This document shows, piece after piece, positions 24,869-33,933 of a stretch of 64,000 bases of DNA; position 1 is the first letter of the stretch; each line of letters opens with the position of its first letter. The position numbers were made by a program, and so were the translations under genes. The notes under the pieces are model-generated. The model was given only the letters and a program-made list of their open reading frames with translations, made no database searches and was not told the origin of the DNA. The stretch covers positions 1-64,000 of the forward strand of contig JACTNB010000021.1 of NCBI GenBank assembly GCA_014584345.1, given 5' to 3'. The stretch is from Planctomycetota bacterium. GTDB taxonomy: Bacteria > Planctomycetota > Planctomycetia > Planctomycetales > Planctomycetaceae.

Positions 24869-27664
24869 ATGAATACCACCTACCCGTTTCGAGCTCTCGG
24901 CCTGTTGGTCATCGTCTCCACGATCCTGCTTCGGGGCGAATTCTTCATGCCCACTGTTTCCGCCGAGGATGAAAAACCGATCTCGCCGGTTCCCATGGAC
25001 CTTAAACGCGAGGTGGACTTTGCCCAGGATGTCGTACCGATTCTACGCAGCAATTGCATTGCCTGTCACAACACAACGGTTCTGGAAGGCGAACTGAATT
25101 TGGAAACCCCCGCGGATATGCTGAAGGGGGGAGCGAGTGGGCCCTCTATTATTGCGGGGGATCCTGCCGCCAGCTTCCTGTTTCTGGTGGCCAGCCGACA
25201 GTCCGAACCGGTCATGCCTCCCTTGCCCAATAAAATGAACGCTCACAAATTGACCGGGGAAGAAGTCTGGAAACTGCAGCGGTGGATTGAACTGGGGGCG
25301 AAAGGGGATGCCACCCGTATTAAGCCGCCCGTCTCCTGGACCTCTGTCCCCGCGCATCTGCAACCCGTGTATGCGGTCGCCATGTTTCCACGCGAGGAAG
25401 CAGTTGCCGCGGGCAGGGGGCGCAACGTGGAAATTCTATCCCTCACCGACGCGACCCAGGGGATAAAACTGATCGATCCCGAACTCGATGGACTCGCTCA
25501 TCGGGATTTTGTGAATGCCGTTGCCGTGCATCCCAGCGGACAAATCGTGGCCTCCGCCGGATATCGCTCGATCAAAATCTGGGAGCAGGCACCACCTGCC
25601 ATCACTCAACATGTGGCTGCCACGGCACCTGTGGTGGCGGCGCAGACATCGTTCTCTGGGCGTTTTCTGGTATTGGCGGACCAGAATGGACTGCTGCAGG
25701 TGATATCCGCCGCCCAAGGCCGAACCTGGAATTCCGCGGCCGCTGGCATTACTGCCGTGGCCGTGGACGAGGAAGGCCGGCGCGTCGCGTATAGCGTCGG
25801 GAATGAACTGAAATGGACGGATCTCGACAACCCGGCCCAACAACTGACCGTCGCGACGGAAACCCCCGTGCAGAGTCTGCTGTATGTTCCAGGCGGCGTG
25901 CTTGCCGGACATGCCGACGGCCTTCTGCGGCTGTGGACCATCGATGAACAACAGACGCAACTGCAGCGTTCGGATGTGGAATTGAAAAAACATGCGAGCC
26001 CGGTTGTGGCGTTGCGTGGCATCTCCTCCGCAACTCCGGAAATCCTCTCCCTGGCACAAAATGGCGAGGTCGTGCTCTGGGACTGGAATGCCCGTGCGCC
26101 GCGGAATGACTGGTCGGTGGGCGGGGATGTGATCGATCTCGATTACCACGTGGCCGGCAAGCGCCTGGCCACCGTGCATGCCGACGGACGCGTTGTCGTC
26201 TGGAACGAACAGAAAAAACAAGAGCGGGAATTTCGCAAGCAGACCGCTGCCTTGCTGAGCGTGGAGCAGGCGGATGAAGACGTGATTATCAGCAAGGCTC
26301 TTTTCACCTATGCCCAGTCTCTGCAAAAGGAATCCGAAAAGGATCTGACGGATCGCAAGGCAGCCTTGGTGAAAGCGGAAAAGGGAGTCAAGGATGCCGA
26401 GGAAGCCCATGCCAAAACTGTCGCTCCCCGCGACGAAGCCCAGGCGAATCTCGATGCCGTGAAGAAGCAGATCGCCGACTCCGGCGAAACCGAGGAGTTG
26501 AAGAAGAAACTGGCGGAAGCGACCAAGCCGTTTGACGAAAAGCAGAAGGCCTTTACCGATTCGGAACAAACCCTGGTCCGCGCGAGAAAAACACAGGAAC
26601 TGGAACAGGCATCCGTTAAAAAGGCGGAAGCGAGCCTGGTGACTGCCGGCGAAAAAATGAAACAGGCCGAGGCTGTCGTGCAGCAAAGCGAGCAACGCGC
26701 CAAGGAAGCCAAGGAAACGCTTGAAAAATCCAGCTTACCCTCCAAGGGGGTGCGTTTCATCAATGCCCAGGAAATTCAGGTCGTGGTCGCGGATGGGCAA
26801 ATGGAAAATTGGAATCTGGTTAATGGACGCCCTTTGCCGGCGTTCCATCTGCCCGAAATTTCCGAGTGTGCCCGCTGGTTAAAGTTGGCCAATGGTCATG
26901 CCTGCATCCTGCAGGCTTCCGGCGCCAGCCATGTGGTAGACTTGTCTCGCCCCTGGAAGTTGCGTTCCCGCTTGGGCCCACCCCAAGGGGAACTGGATGT
27001 TACCAATAGTTCGCTGGTGGATCGTGTGACGGCTCTGGCGTTCTCCCCCGATGGAAAATTGCTGGCTTCGGGAGGCGGGGATCCTTCGCGCGATGGCGAA
27101 CTGCTGCTTTGGGATTGGCAGACTGGCAAGATTCAACAGGAACTGGCTGGCATGCACAGCGATGTTGTGCTGGCTCTCGAATTTTCTCGCGATGGCAGCA
27201 AATTGCTGAGTGGGGCGGCCGACAAATTCGTCAAAATCATCGATGTGGCCACCGGGAAAAATTCGATGTCCTTCGAGGGGCATACCGAACATGTGCTCGG
27301 AGTCTCCTGGATGGCCGATGGGTTGACCGTGGCCAGTGCCAGCGCCGATAAATCGATCAAGGTCTGGAATACCCAGGATGGATCGCAAAAACGCACGATC
27401 AGCACTGCCGGCAAACAGGTGACCGGGCTTAAATTCATCGGCACGACGGACAAGATTGTCAGCAGCAGCGGCGATAAAGTGGTTCGTATGCACCAGGTGG
27501 GCAACGGCAGTAACTACCGCAATCTTTCCGGTAGCGAGAACTATCTGTATGCCGTGGCCGTTACCCGGGGCGAGGAACTGGTGGTCGCTGCCGGGCAAGA
27601 TGGCATGATACGTGTCTGGAATGGTCAGAATGGACAAATTCTGCACACGTTGCCGCCGCGTTAA
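24869..27664 (+). CDS. Exported cytochrome c-type (PSCyt1) and WD40-repeat protein with coiled coil
   Basis: A 931-residue exported protein. After the signal segment (LGLLVIVSTILL) a planctomycete-type cytochrome domain covers about residues 45-150, with CIACH at ~62, a c-type heme site, and PVMPPLPNKMNAHKL downstream supplying a possible Met ligand. WD40 repeats follow (about 170-450), a charged coiled coil (about 452-625; KSEKDLTDRK-type heptads) interrupts the propeller, and further WD40 repeats (about 690-930; VTALAFSPDGKLLASGGGDPS, VWNTQDGSQ) close it. The protein could pass electrons or dock partners on its propeller in the periplasm. It is the last gene of the three-gene unit, 65 bases after the previous stop. 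The coiled coil mirrors that of its upstream neighbour. Confidence 0.87.
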   Translation: MNTTYPFRALGLLVIVSTILLRGEFFMPTVSAEDEKPISPVPMDLKREVDFAQDVVPILRSNCIACHNTTVLEGELNLETPADMLKGGASGPSIIAGDPAASFLFLVASRQSEPVMPPLPNKMNAHKLTGEEVWKLQRWIELGAKGDATRIKPPVSWTSVPAHLQPVYAVAMFPREEAVAAGRGRNVEILSLTDATQGIKLIDPELDGLAHRDFVNAVAVHPSGQIVASAGYRSIKIWEQAPPAITQHVAATAPVVAAQTSFSGRFLVLADQNGLLQVISAAQGRTWNSAAAGITAVAVDEEGRRVAYSVGNELKWTDLDNPAQQLTVATETPVQSLLYVPGGVLAGHADGLLRLWTIDEQQTQLQRSDVELKKHASPVVALRGISSATPEILSLAQNGEVVLWDWNARAPRNDWSVGGDVIDLDYHVAGKRLATVHADGRVVVWNEQKKQEREFRKQTAALLSVEQADEDVIISKALFTYAQSLQKESEKDLTDRKAALVKAEKGVKDAEEAHAKTVAPRDEAQANLDAVKKQIADSGETEELKKKLAEATKPFDEKQKAFTDSEQTLVRARKTQELEQASVKKAEASLVTAGEKMKQAEAVVQQSEQRAKEAKETLEKSSLPSKGVRFINAQEIQVVVADGQMENWNLVNGRPLPAFHLPEISECARWLKLANGHACILQASGASHVVDLSRPWKLRSRLGPPQGELDVTNSSLVDRVTALAFSPDGKLLASGGGDPSRDGELLLWDWQTGKIQQELAGMHSDVVLALEFSRDGSKLLSGAADKFVKIIDVATGKNSMSFEGHTEHVLGVSWMADGLTVASASADKSIKVWNTQDGSQKRTISTAGKQVTGLKFIGTTDKIVSSSGDKVVRMHQVGNGSNYRNLSGSENYLYAVAVTRGEELVVAAGQDGMIRVWNGQNGQILHTLPPR

Positions 27665-27715
27665 GATCACGCGTGAGTCACGGCTTTGGAGGGAACCGTT
27701 GCCGCCCGTGCATGA

Positions 27716-27898
27716 TCAGTGCATCCAACTGCAGGTCCAGACAACCAGGCAGACCAGCCCACTGACGATATAACGCGGCCACGGGAAACGCCGGGGAGTC
27801 GCAAGGGTTTGAATCCTCAGGGCTTCCTGTCGCATCTGCTCGTTGAGCGCTTCGAGAAACAGGATTCGGATCGCTTGACTCGATTGAAAGGATGCCAT
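27716..27898 (-). CDS. Possible small membrane protein
   Basis: A 60-residue frame with a charged amphipathic N-terminus (MASFQSSQAIRILFLEALNE, then QMRQEALRIQTLA) and one C-terminal transmembrane helix (YIVSGLVCLVVWTCSW). This order suits a tail-anchored or single-span protein. The ribosome binding site is weak (GGGACAAG). A longer frame in another register (27678-28058) overlaps it but has no such pattern. No family recognised; it may be spurious. Confidence 0.35.
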   Translation of the reverse strand: MASFQSSQAIRILFLEALNEQMRQEALRIQTLATPRRFPWPRYIVSGLVCLVVWTCSWMH

Positions 27899-28612
27899 GA
27901 TCTTGTCCCGATTGAATTATTAAGGGTATTACGCCCCCTCGGCTGTTCGACCGCTCTCGGTCTCGCCGAAAGCAGGGGCGTTGCCTGGACTGTGTCTGTC
28001 CTTGTGCGGAGGAGTTGATACAGACCAAGAATGTCTGCCGCCCGTTTTCTGAACGCACTCAGTTCTCGCGGAGTTTTTTCAGGGGCGGCGTGTGTGAAAT
28101 GCAGCTGACCCTGGAGTACTTCTGCATGGATTCAAAATCGGACATCCCTTGCTGCCACCTGAATCATACGATTGGAGATTGTGGGCAAAACCGCTGGTTT
28201 TTCGCCAGTTTGGCTTTTTTCCCGGTTGTAGCAGTTGAACGGAGCCGCCGCGATGACGAAGGGGAAAGGGGGACAGGCATGCCGAGGAATGCAACGCAAT
28301 TCCCCTCCTGGTTCTTCGCGCCGCCTGCAAAATGCATTACAACCCTTCTATCCAGACGGGCAGGATTGGGCCGATGTGGCGGGTGAGTCTGTTTGTGCGA
28401 ATAAAACTCGCTGTCTAACTGGATTGTGTGTCGGATTCTGGCAAATTGTCACTTGGGCAATCCGAATTTGGGCTCTGGGCGGTCGGGATAGCAACTTTGT
28501 CATGATTGGTCTTCCGTCATATCCGCCTGACATGCCATACTGCTGCAAGCCGTGTCCGCGGCGGGCGAAATTTACTAATAACCGCAATTTCAGCGGAAAA
28601 TGAAGGAAATCT
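27899..28612. other. Long spacer, nothing recognised
   Basis: About 700 bases without a supported gene. The short open frames on both strands are rich in Arg, Pro and Cys and look like chance frames. No RNA gene, terminator or repeat was recognised. Confidence 0.45.
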
Positions 28613-30859
28613 ATGTCTGGATTTTGCATGGTTCGGAATGGTTTTGCCTCGCGAGCGGGGCGGAAAGTGCATGTGTCTGTTGCTGCGAGAGCTTGGGCCC
28701 TGGCATGCGTCTGTGCCTGTCTGGCGTTTCTAGTGGTTGGGTGTCAACCGGCCGGTGATTCTCCCGACACGTCGAGCGAATCTGAGACTCAGACCGGGAC
28801 CGAGGATCGCCCAGCGGAAGCCAGTTCGACGACGACGGCGGAGCCATCCTGGTCAGGACGCTGGTTGCTGGTGATAACCGAGCAAACAACCGATTTTCAT
28901 CCCATGTTGTTTCAAATTGAGCGACGCGGTGGCCAACTGGGGATCGGCCTGGTGGATCGTGCCCCACGTGCCGAGTTCAAGGATTGGAATTTGGAGTCCG
29001 CCACTTTTACGGAGACTCAGGTAACCCTGGGAATCAACACCGGTGAGATGGTGTTGAACTTCACGGGGACCCTTCAAGGGGATGTGGTTCTTGGTTCTGT
29101 TGTCCCCGAGGAGCGAACGATCCCCACAGTCGCGCGCCTCATGAAAACGGCCGATACGAATTTGCGGAGCCTGGAGACCCCCAAGTCCACTCCAGGCATC
29201 GAAGACCTGGAAAAAGCGATTCAGGATCCGCTCACGGCCCGCGAGAAACTGCAGGCCTTTATTGCCGCGCACGCGAATTCGCCCTTGGCGTTCAATGCCT
29301 ACGAAATTCTGCTGGCGACATCCGTCAATGAGCAGCTGCCCTTGGAGAAAATTCGGGAACTGGCAGATCAGATGGTGACGGCCGCGCAGCGCTGGACTCC
29401 CGAGTTGACGAGGGATACCCAATTTCAAGTAATTGCCCAGATCGATTTCAAGCCGGATTATCGGGAGATCACAGAGCATTACCTGGGCCTGATCACCGCG
29501 GAGGAGTCCTCTGAATCACCCGATCCATTGAAAAACCGGCTGGACCTGTATCAGGGGCGCCATCTGTTGGGTGCGGAGTCGGCGGATGTCCAGGAGCAGG
29601 GAAAACAATTGCTGCGAGATTTGTTGGCACGTGAACCGTTCGACTTCAATGCCATCGTCGCGCTGGCGAATTATTATGAACGGCAGCAGGAAGTCGACGA
29701 GGCTCGCAAACTGTACACCAAACTGGCGGTTCTGCCAGGCGTGAGTCGCATGGTGGGGCAAATCGAAGATCCCATCAGCAAGGAGCCGACCACGCCGCTG
29801 CAAAAAAGTCGTGCGTTGTTCACGGGAGACGATGCGGCGTTCGAGAAATACCTGGACGATGTGTATCGGCAGGAGGTGTTCTACTTCCTGGGCGAGGAGA
29901 AGCCCCAAATGGAACTCCAGTCGAATCGTCGCGTGCCTCTGCTGGAACTGTTTACCGGGGCGATGTGCCCCCCGTGCGTGGCGGGTGATCTGGCGATCGG
30001 AGGTTTGGAACAGCTCTTCCCCTCGCCAGAAATTATTGCGGTCCGCTACCATCAGCACATTCCCGGACCAGATCCCCTGACAAATTCCTCGGGTGAGTCG
30101 CGTTTCGGCTTTTATGGAGGTCGGGGGACTCCCGCGTTGTTTATCAATGGCCGCGCCTGGGATACCATCGGGGGATACGTCGTCCATGCCGAGCAACATT
30201 TTCAGGAACTGAAACCGCACGTCGCCAGTCTGTTAAGTCAGGTGTCCCTGATAGAAATCAAGCTGGATGCGGCACTCGAGGGGGATCTGTTGCGGATCCA
30301 GGCCCACGCTACCTCGCTGTCGAAGGATCGTAAGAATCTTCGTCTTTATTTGTTGCTGGTCGAGCCGCAGATCCATTATGCCGCTCCGAACGGAATTCGC
30401 CTGCATGAGATGGTGGTTCGCGATATGCCGGGAGGGACCGAGGGCGTTCCTGGTCAAGAGGGGGAAGCCAAAACAGAACTGCAACTCTCCATACCGGAAT
30501 TGCGTGCACGTTTGATTGCGGAGGTCGAAACCTTCCAGAAAAATCGCAATTATAATTTTGCCTCGCTGCCGGAAGGTCCACGAAAACTGCGTGTCGTGGC
30601 GTTTATTCAGGATGGCAACTCGAAGGAAATTCTCCAATCGACAATTTCGCCAGTCATCGAGTTGCCCGAGGCGACTCCTGCCGAGACTCCCCCGGTGACT
30701 ACTCCCCCTGCGGCAGAGCCCGGAAAGCCCGCGGACAAGACCAGTCCAGAGGCGGCGAAGCCCGAACTCCAAACACCGGAAGCAAAACCATCCGTGGACT
30801 CCGGGACCAGCCCCGAGACCAAGACACCGGCAACGGATGCTCCGGAAACAAACAATTAG
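28613..30859 (+). CDS. Lipoprotein with thioredoxin-like domain
   Basis: A 748-residue lipoprotein; the lipobox FLVVGC puts the lipidated Cys at residue 44. AAGGAA lies just upstream of the ATG. A Ser/Thr/Glu-rich linker follows, then a small beta domain (about 80-180), a helical, TPR-like region (about 190-430; FNAIVALANYYERQQEVDEA), and a thioredoxin-like domain from about residue 445 with the redox pair CPPC in LFTGAMCPPCVAGDLA. The cis-Pro region is GTPALFINGRAWD. The last ~75 residues are Pro/Thr/Glu/Ala-rich and disordered. The CxxC and fold indicate disulfide reduction or exchange on the periplasmic side of a membrane, or a redox sensor. It is a single gene. Confidence 0.87.
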   Translation: MSGFCMVRNGFASRAGRKVHVSVAARAWALACVCACLAFLVVGCQPAGDSPDTSSESETQTGTEDRPAEASSTTTAEPSWSGRWLLVITEQTTDFHPMLFQIERRGGQLGIGLVDRAPRAEFKDWNLESATFTETQVTLGINTGEMVLNFTGTLQGDVVLGSVVPEERTIPTVARLMKTADTNLRSLETPKSTPGIEDLEKAIQDPLTAREKLQAFIAAHANSPLAFNAYEILLATSVNEQLPLEKIRELADQMVTAAQRWTPELTRDTQFQVIAQIDFKPDYREITEHYLGLITAEESSESPDPLKNRLDLYQGRHLLGAESADVQEQGKQLLRDLLAREPFDFNAIVALANYYERQQEVDEARKLYTKLAVLPGVSRMVGQIEDPISKEPTTPLQKSRALFTGDDAAFEKYLDDVYRQEVFYFLGEEKPQMELQSNRRVPLLELFTGAMCPPCVAGDLAIGGLEQLFPSPEIIAVRYHQHIPGPDPLTNSSGESRFGFYGGRGTPALFINGRAWDTIGGYVVHAEQHFQELKPHVASLLSQVSLIEIKLDAALEGDLLRIQAHATSLSKDRKNLRLYLLLVEPQIHYAAPNGIRLHEMVVRDMPGGTEGVPGQEGEAKTELQLSIPELRARLIAEVETFQKNRNYNFASLPEGPRKLRVVAFIQDGNSKEILQSTISPVIELPEATPAETPPVTTPPAAEPGKPADKTSPEAAKPELQTPEAKPSVDSGTSPETKTPATDAPETNN

Positions 30860-31052
30860 TGTTTGTTCTCCATTGTAAATGGCCCGCCCGGGCCTACTAT
30901 CTGGCAGATGCAGCGAGCAAGGAGGCGAACGGGTCGGTCTGGTGAAGCAGGGAATTTCTCCCGAGGGATCGATCGGTGCGTGTCGGATGAATGGCTGGAC
31001 ACCCCGTTGTGTGTCCGCGTGCGAGTTCCCCAGCAATGTGATTAGACGAACA

Positions 31053-31898
31053 ATGCGGTCCTCTACAACGAAATTTTCTCGTTTCATGCGTGGTTTCCAT
31101 TCCACGCTTTCCTATCTCAAGGCACCTTTCGGGGAAAAACTTCTTCGCCCGCTGGAATCCGATACCGCGGAACGGCGGGAACGGGGTTTGGTTATCGTGC
31201 TTCCGGGCATCGAGGGAGTGAGTTCATTAAACCATTCGCTGGTGCAGGGCCTGCTGGATGCCCGGATTCCGTATGCGGTTAAGCTGCATGACTGGACATT
31301 GAAGAGGAATCCCGCCTTTATCAACCTCTGGTTGACAGGGCGATGCCGACGGGCTGCGGCACACGTGGCGGAACTCATTGTCGATTATCAATCACGCCAT
31401 CCTCTCCGACCGGTTAATTTGATAGGACATTCCGGTGGAGGAGCCTTGATTCCCTACATCCTGGAGGAACTGCCCCGGAAAACATGTGTGCAAAACGCCG
31501 TGTTGATAGCTCCTGCAATCAGTCCGCATTTCGACTTGTCTCACGCCTTGGAACGGGTCTCGGGGCGGCTCGTGAATTTTCACTCACAACTGGACTGGTA
31601 TTTTCTGGGGGTCGGAACCACGCTTGTGGGGACAATGGATCGTCGTTTTGGCCGATCCGCCGGGAATTGTGGCTTCCGTATTATGCAGTCCACGGAAACA
31701 CATCGACAGCTGATCGAGCAGCGTTTTAGCGAAGTCCGATATCACTGGTCGATGTTACGCAGTTGGCATTATGGTGGGCATTTCAGTTGCATGAATCGCG
31801 TCTTCGTGGAACGCTACATCGCCCCCTTACTGCAGGAACAACCTGCTTCCCACGAAGTACTGCCCAGCCGCGATCTGTCGATTAGGGACGTGGCCTGA
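31053..31898 (+). CDS. Alpha/beta hydrolase, function unknown
   Basis: A 281-residue protein from ATG 31053. The frame is open to 30879, but the upstream part is unlike a protein N-terminus; ATG 31086 is a further alternative. GLVIVLPGIEGVSSLNHSL forms the first strand and oxyanion region, and the nucleophile elbow is GHSGGG in PVNLIGHSGGGALIPYI near residue 125. A late His in SWHYGGHFSCMN could complete the triad. The fold resembles lipases/esterases acting on acyl esters, but the substrate is unknown and no signal peptide is seen, so it is probably cytoplasmic. It stands between two unrelated genes. Confidence 0.75.
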   Translation: MRSSTTKFSRFMRGFHSTLSYLKAPFGEKLLRPLESDTAERRERGLVIVLPGIEGVSSLNHSLVQGLLDARIPYAVKLHDWTLKRNPAFINLWLTGRCRRAAAHVAELIVDYQSRHPLRPVNLIGHSGGGALIPYILEELPRKTCVQNAVLIAPAISPHFDLSHALERVSGRLVNFHSQLDWYFLGVGTTLVGTMDRRFGRSAGNCGFRIMQSTETHRQLIEQRFSEVRYHWSMLRSWHYGGHFSCMNRVFVERYIAPLLQEQPASHEVLPSRDLSIRDVA

Positions 31899-32006
31899 AG
31901 GCGTCTTTGTCGCAAACCAGGGACGACGGACGAATCACCCAGGCCTGACGGCAATTAGATAGCAGTCCCTACAGTCTTCCCAGGGACATGGCTCTCGAAA
32001 TTTTGC

Positions 32007-33764
32007 CTATTGGATTTCGTGTTTTCGTTCGGCTGCGCGAATCTCCTCCGCGGACAGGATGGTCATTCCAACCATTTCTATTTGCTGATTTTGGTCCACG
32101 CTACGAACGTGAAGCAACAGGGGACCAACCCGTATCGATTCGCCCGGACGAGGTTTTTCGGGGGCCAGTTTTTGCTGAAAGAGTTGGGACAGGGTAGTCT
32201 CTGGTTCAACATTCAGCAAGATGCCGTAAAACTCGCTTAGCTCGCCACAGGTAATGTTCGCACGCAACGGAAATTCAAACGCCGGGGGAATCGTGCCTCG
32301 CTGTTCCTCGGAGCGGGCAAAAATCTGGTTCACCAGGGGCCGGGTTTCGGGTCTTAATACCAGGATGGCATGATCTCCCGCGAGAATCCGTGTGGTCCCC
32401 TTGGGCGGCAGAAACTGTTCTCCTCGGACAAGCAACGCGATCACCACTCCTTCCGGCAGGGCCAGGTTTTTCACCAGTTTGCCTGCCGCGCGAGAATCCG
32501 ATCCAATCGAATAATCCACGATGTCCCCCTCGACCTGCCGCAGCGCGCTGAGCTCCAATGTGAGAGGCGGTTCCGGTTCCTGGGGTTGGTCGAGTCGCAG
32601 GAACCGGGTCACGGCAGGCAAGGTGGATCCCTGTACCAGCGCGGAGAGGACCACGATGAAGAAAATGGCATCGAATAACAGCGGAGCATTCGGGGAGCCC
32701 AGCATTAAGGGAAACGTTGCCAGTACGATGGGAACAGCCCCCTTCAAGCCGACCCACGAGATCAACATCAGTGGACGCCAGCCGATACGAAATGGCAATA
32801 GACAAACCAGACATGCCGCCGGACGAGACAGCAGAATCAGAATCAACGCGATCAGCAATGCCTTCCAACCGATTGCAAGCAGTCGACTCGGAAAACTGAG
32901 CAGTCCCAGCAGGACGAACATCGCAATTTGAGACAGCCAGGCCAGCGCATCGTGATAGATCAGAATGCCTCGTTGAAAAACGAGCCGCCGGTTGCCCAGC
33001 ACCATGCCACACAGGTACACCGCCAGAAAGCCGCTTCCGCCCAGGAATGCTGCCAGACCAAAAGTGAGCAGGCAGAAACTAGTCACCAGGACGGGGTACA
33101 ATCCCGCCGCCCCCAGTTGAATCCGGTTCACCAGCCACACCGCCAGAATTCCAAAGCCGAGTCCCACAACCAGGCCGATAATCATTTGGCTGGCAAACAG
33201 CATCAGCAAGGACCAGCCCAACGTCACGCGGCCCGCCAACAATTCGATGCAGCCTATCGTCAGAAAAATGGCCATCGGATCATTCGTGCCGCTCTCGACT
33301 TCCAGTGTCGACGCGATCCGATCCGGAAGTCTGGCGCCACTGTGGCGGATAATCGTGAAGATGGCTGCCGCATCGGTCGATCCCACGATGCTTCCCAGAA
33401 GCAGCCCTTCCAGCCAGGAGAGATTCAAAATCCAGGCGGCGGCAATGCCCGTCACTCCCGCGGTGATCAGAACGCCCACCGTCGCCAGGGCCAACGCAGG
33501 CTTCCAGGCCGATAACACGGATTCCATGCGGGTACTTAATCCGCCATCGAACAGAATCAGGGCCAAAGCCAGCGAGCCGATCCCGTGTGCCAGGGGGTAA
33601 TCTTCGAATGCGATCCCCCCCAGTCCCTCCGAGCCAGCTAGCATCCCCAGCATCAAAAACAGGACCAGAACCGGCACGCCCAGACGAGACGACAGCAGAT
33701 TCGATATGATTCCCAGGAACAGCAGCACTCCCAGAATCAGGATCAGTTCATCCACAACAAACAT
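32007..33764 (-). CDS. CPA1-family potassium/proton antiporter with TrkA-C domain
   Basis: A 585-residue protein of the NhaP2/CvrA type. ATG 33764 is chosen because homology begins with MFVVDELILILGVLLFLGI; the longer frame to 33896 adds unrelated residues. Twelve or so membrane helices (residues 1-390) include LFDGGLST and the ion-site motif EVESGTNDPMAIF, characteristic of CPA1 antiporters, and GLKGAVPIVLA. A cytoplasmic RCK/TrkA-C domain (about 405-490; RAAGKLVKNLALPEGVVIAL) and a further C-terminal domain regulate the channel by nucleotide or ion binding. It exports K+ or Na+ in exchange for protons under osmotic or alkaline stress. It follows the symporter gene in the same direction with a ~170-base gap, possibly one unit. 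Confidence 0.9.
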   Translation of the reverse strand: MFVVDELILILGVLLFLGIISNLLSSRLGVPVLVLFLMLGMLAGSEGLGGIAFEDYPLAHGIGSLALALILFDGGLSTRMESVLSAWKPALALATVGVLITAGVTGIAAAWILNLSWLEGLLLGSIVGSTDAAAIFTIIRHSGARLPDRIASTLEVESGTNDPMAIFLTIGCIELLAGRVTLGWSLLMLFASQMIIGLVVGLGFGILAVWLVNRIQLGAAGLYPVLVTSFCLLTFGLAAFLGGSGFLAVYLCGMVLGNRRLVFQRGILIYHDALAWLSQIAMFVLLGLLSFPSRLLAIGWKALLIALILILLSRPAACLVCLLPFRIGWRPLMLISWVGLKGAVPIVLATFPLMLGSPNAPLLFDAIFFIVVLSALVQGSTLPAVTRFLRLDQPQEPEPPLTLELSALRQVEGDIVDYSIGSDSRAAGKLVKNLALPEGVVIALLVRGEQFLPPKGTTRILAGDHAILVLRPETRPLVNQIFARSEEQRGTIPPAFEFPLRANITCGELSEFYGILLNVEPETTLSQLFQQKLAPEKPRPGESIRVGPLLLHVRSVDQNQQIEMVGMTILSAEEIRAAERKHEIQ

Positions 33765-33933
33765 GCGATCTCGATATGAGTTGAAGAATGATATGTCCTT
33801 GTTTCCCCACGACCGAATCTCCGCAGTCATCCATAACTGGCAAACTCGATGGAATGGCCTGGAACACGCCAGGGGGATTTCCCACGGGAGGTTCACTTAC
33901 GCCCGACAATTTGCCAGCAATGGGAGCCCCCGC

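Noticed and set aside
25436..26695. 419-codon open frame antisense to the WD40 cytochrome gene
   Set aside because: Low-complexity shadow of the coiled-coil region, with Phe/Leu/Gly repeats produced by the opposite strand.
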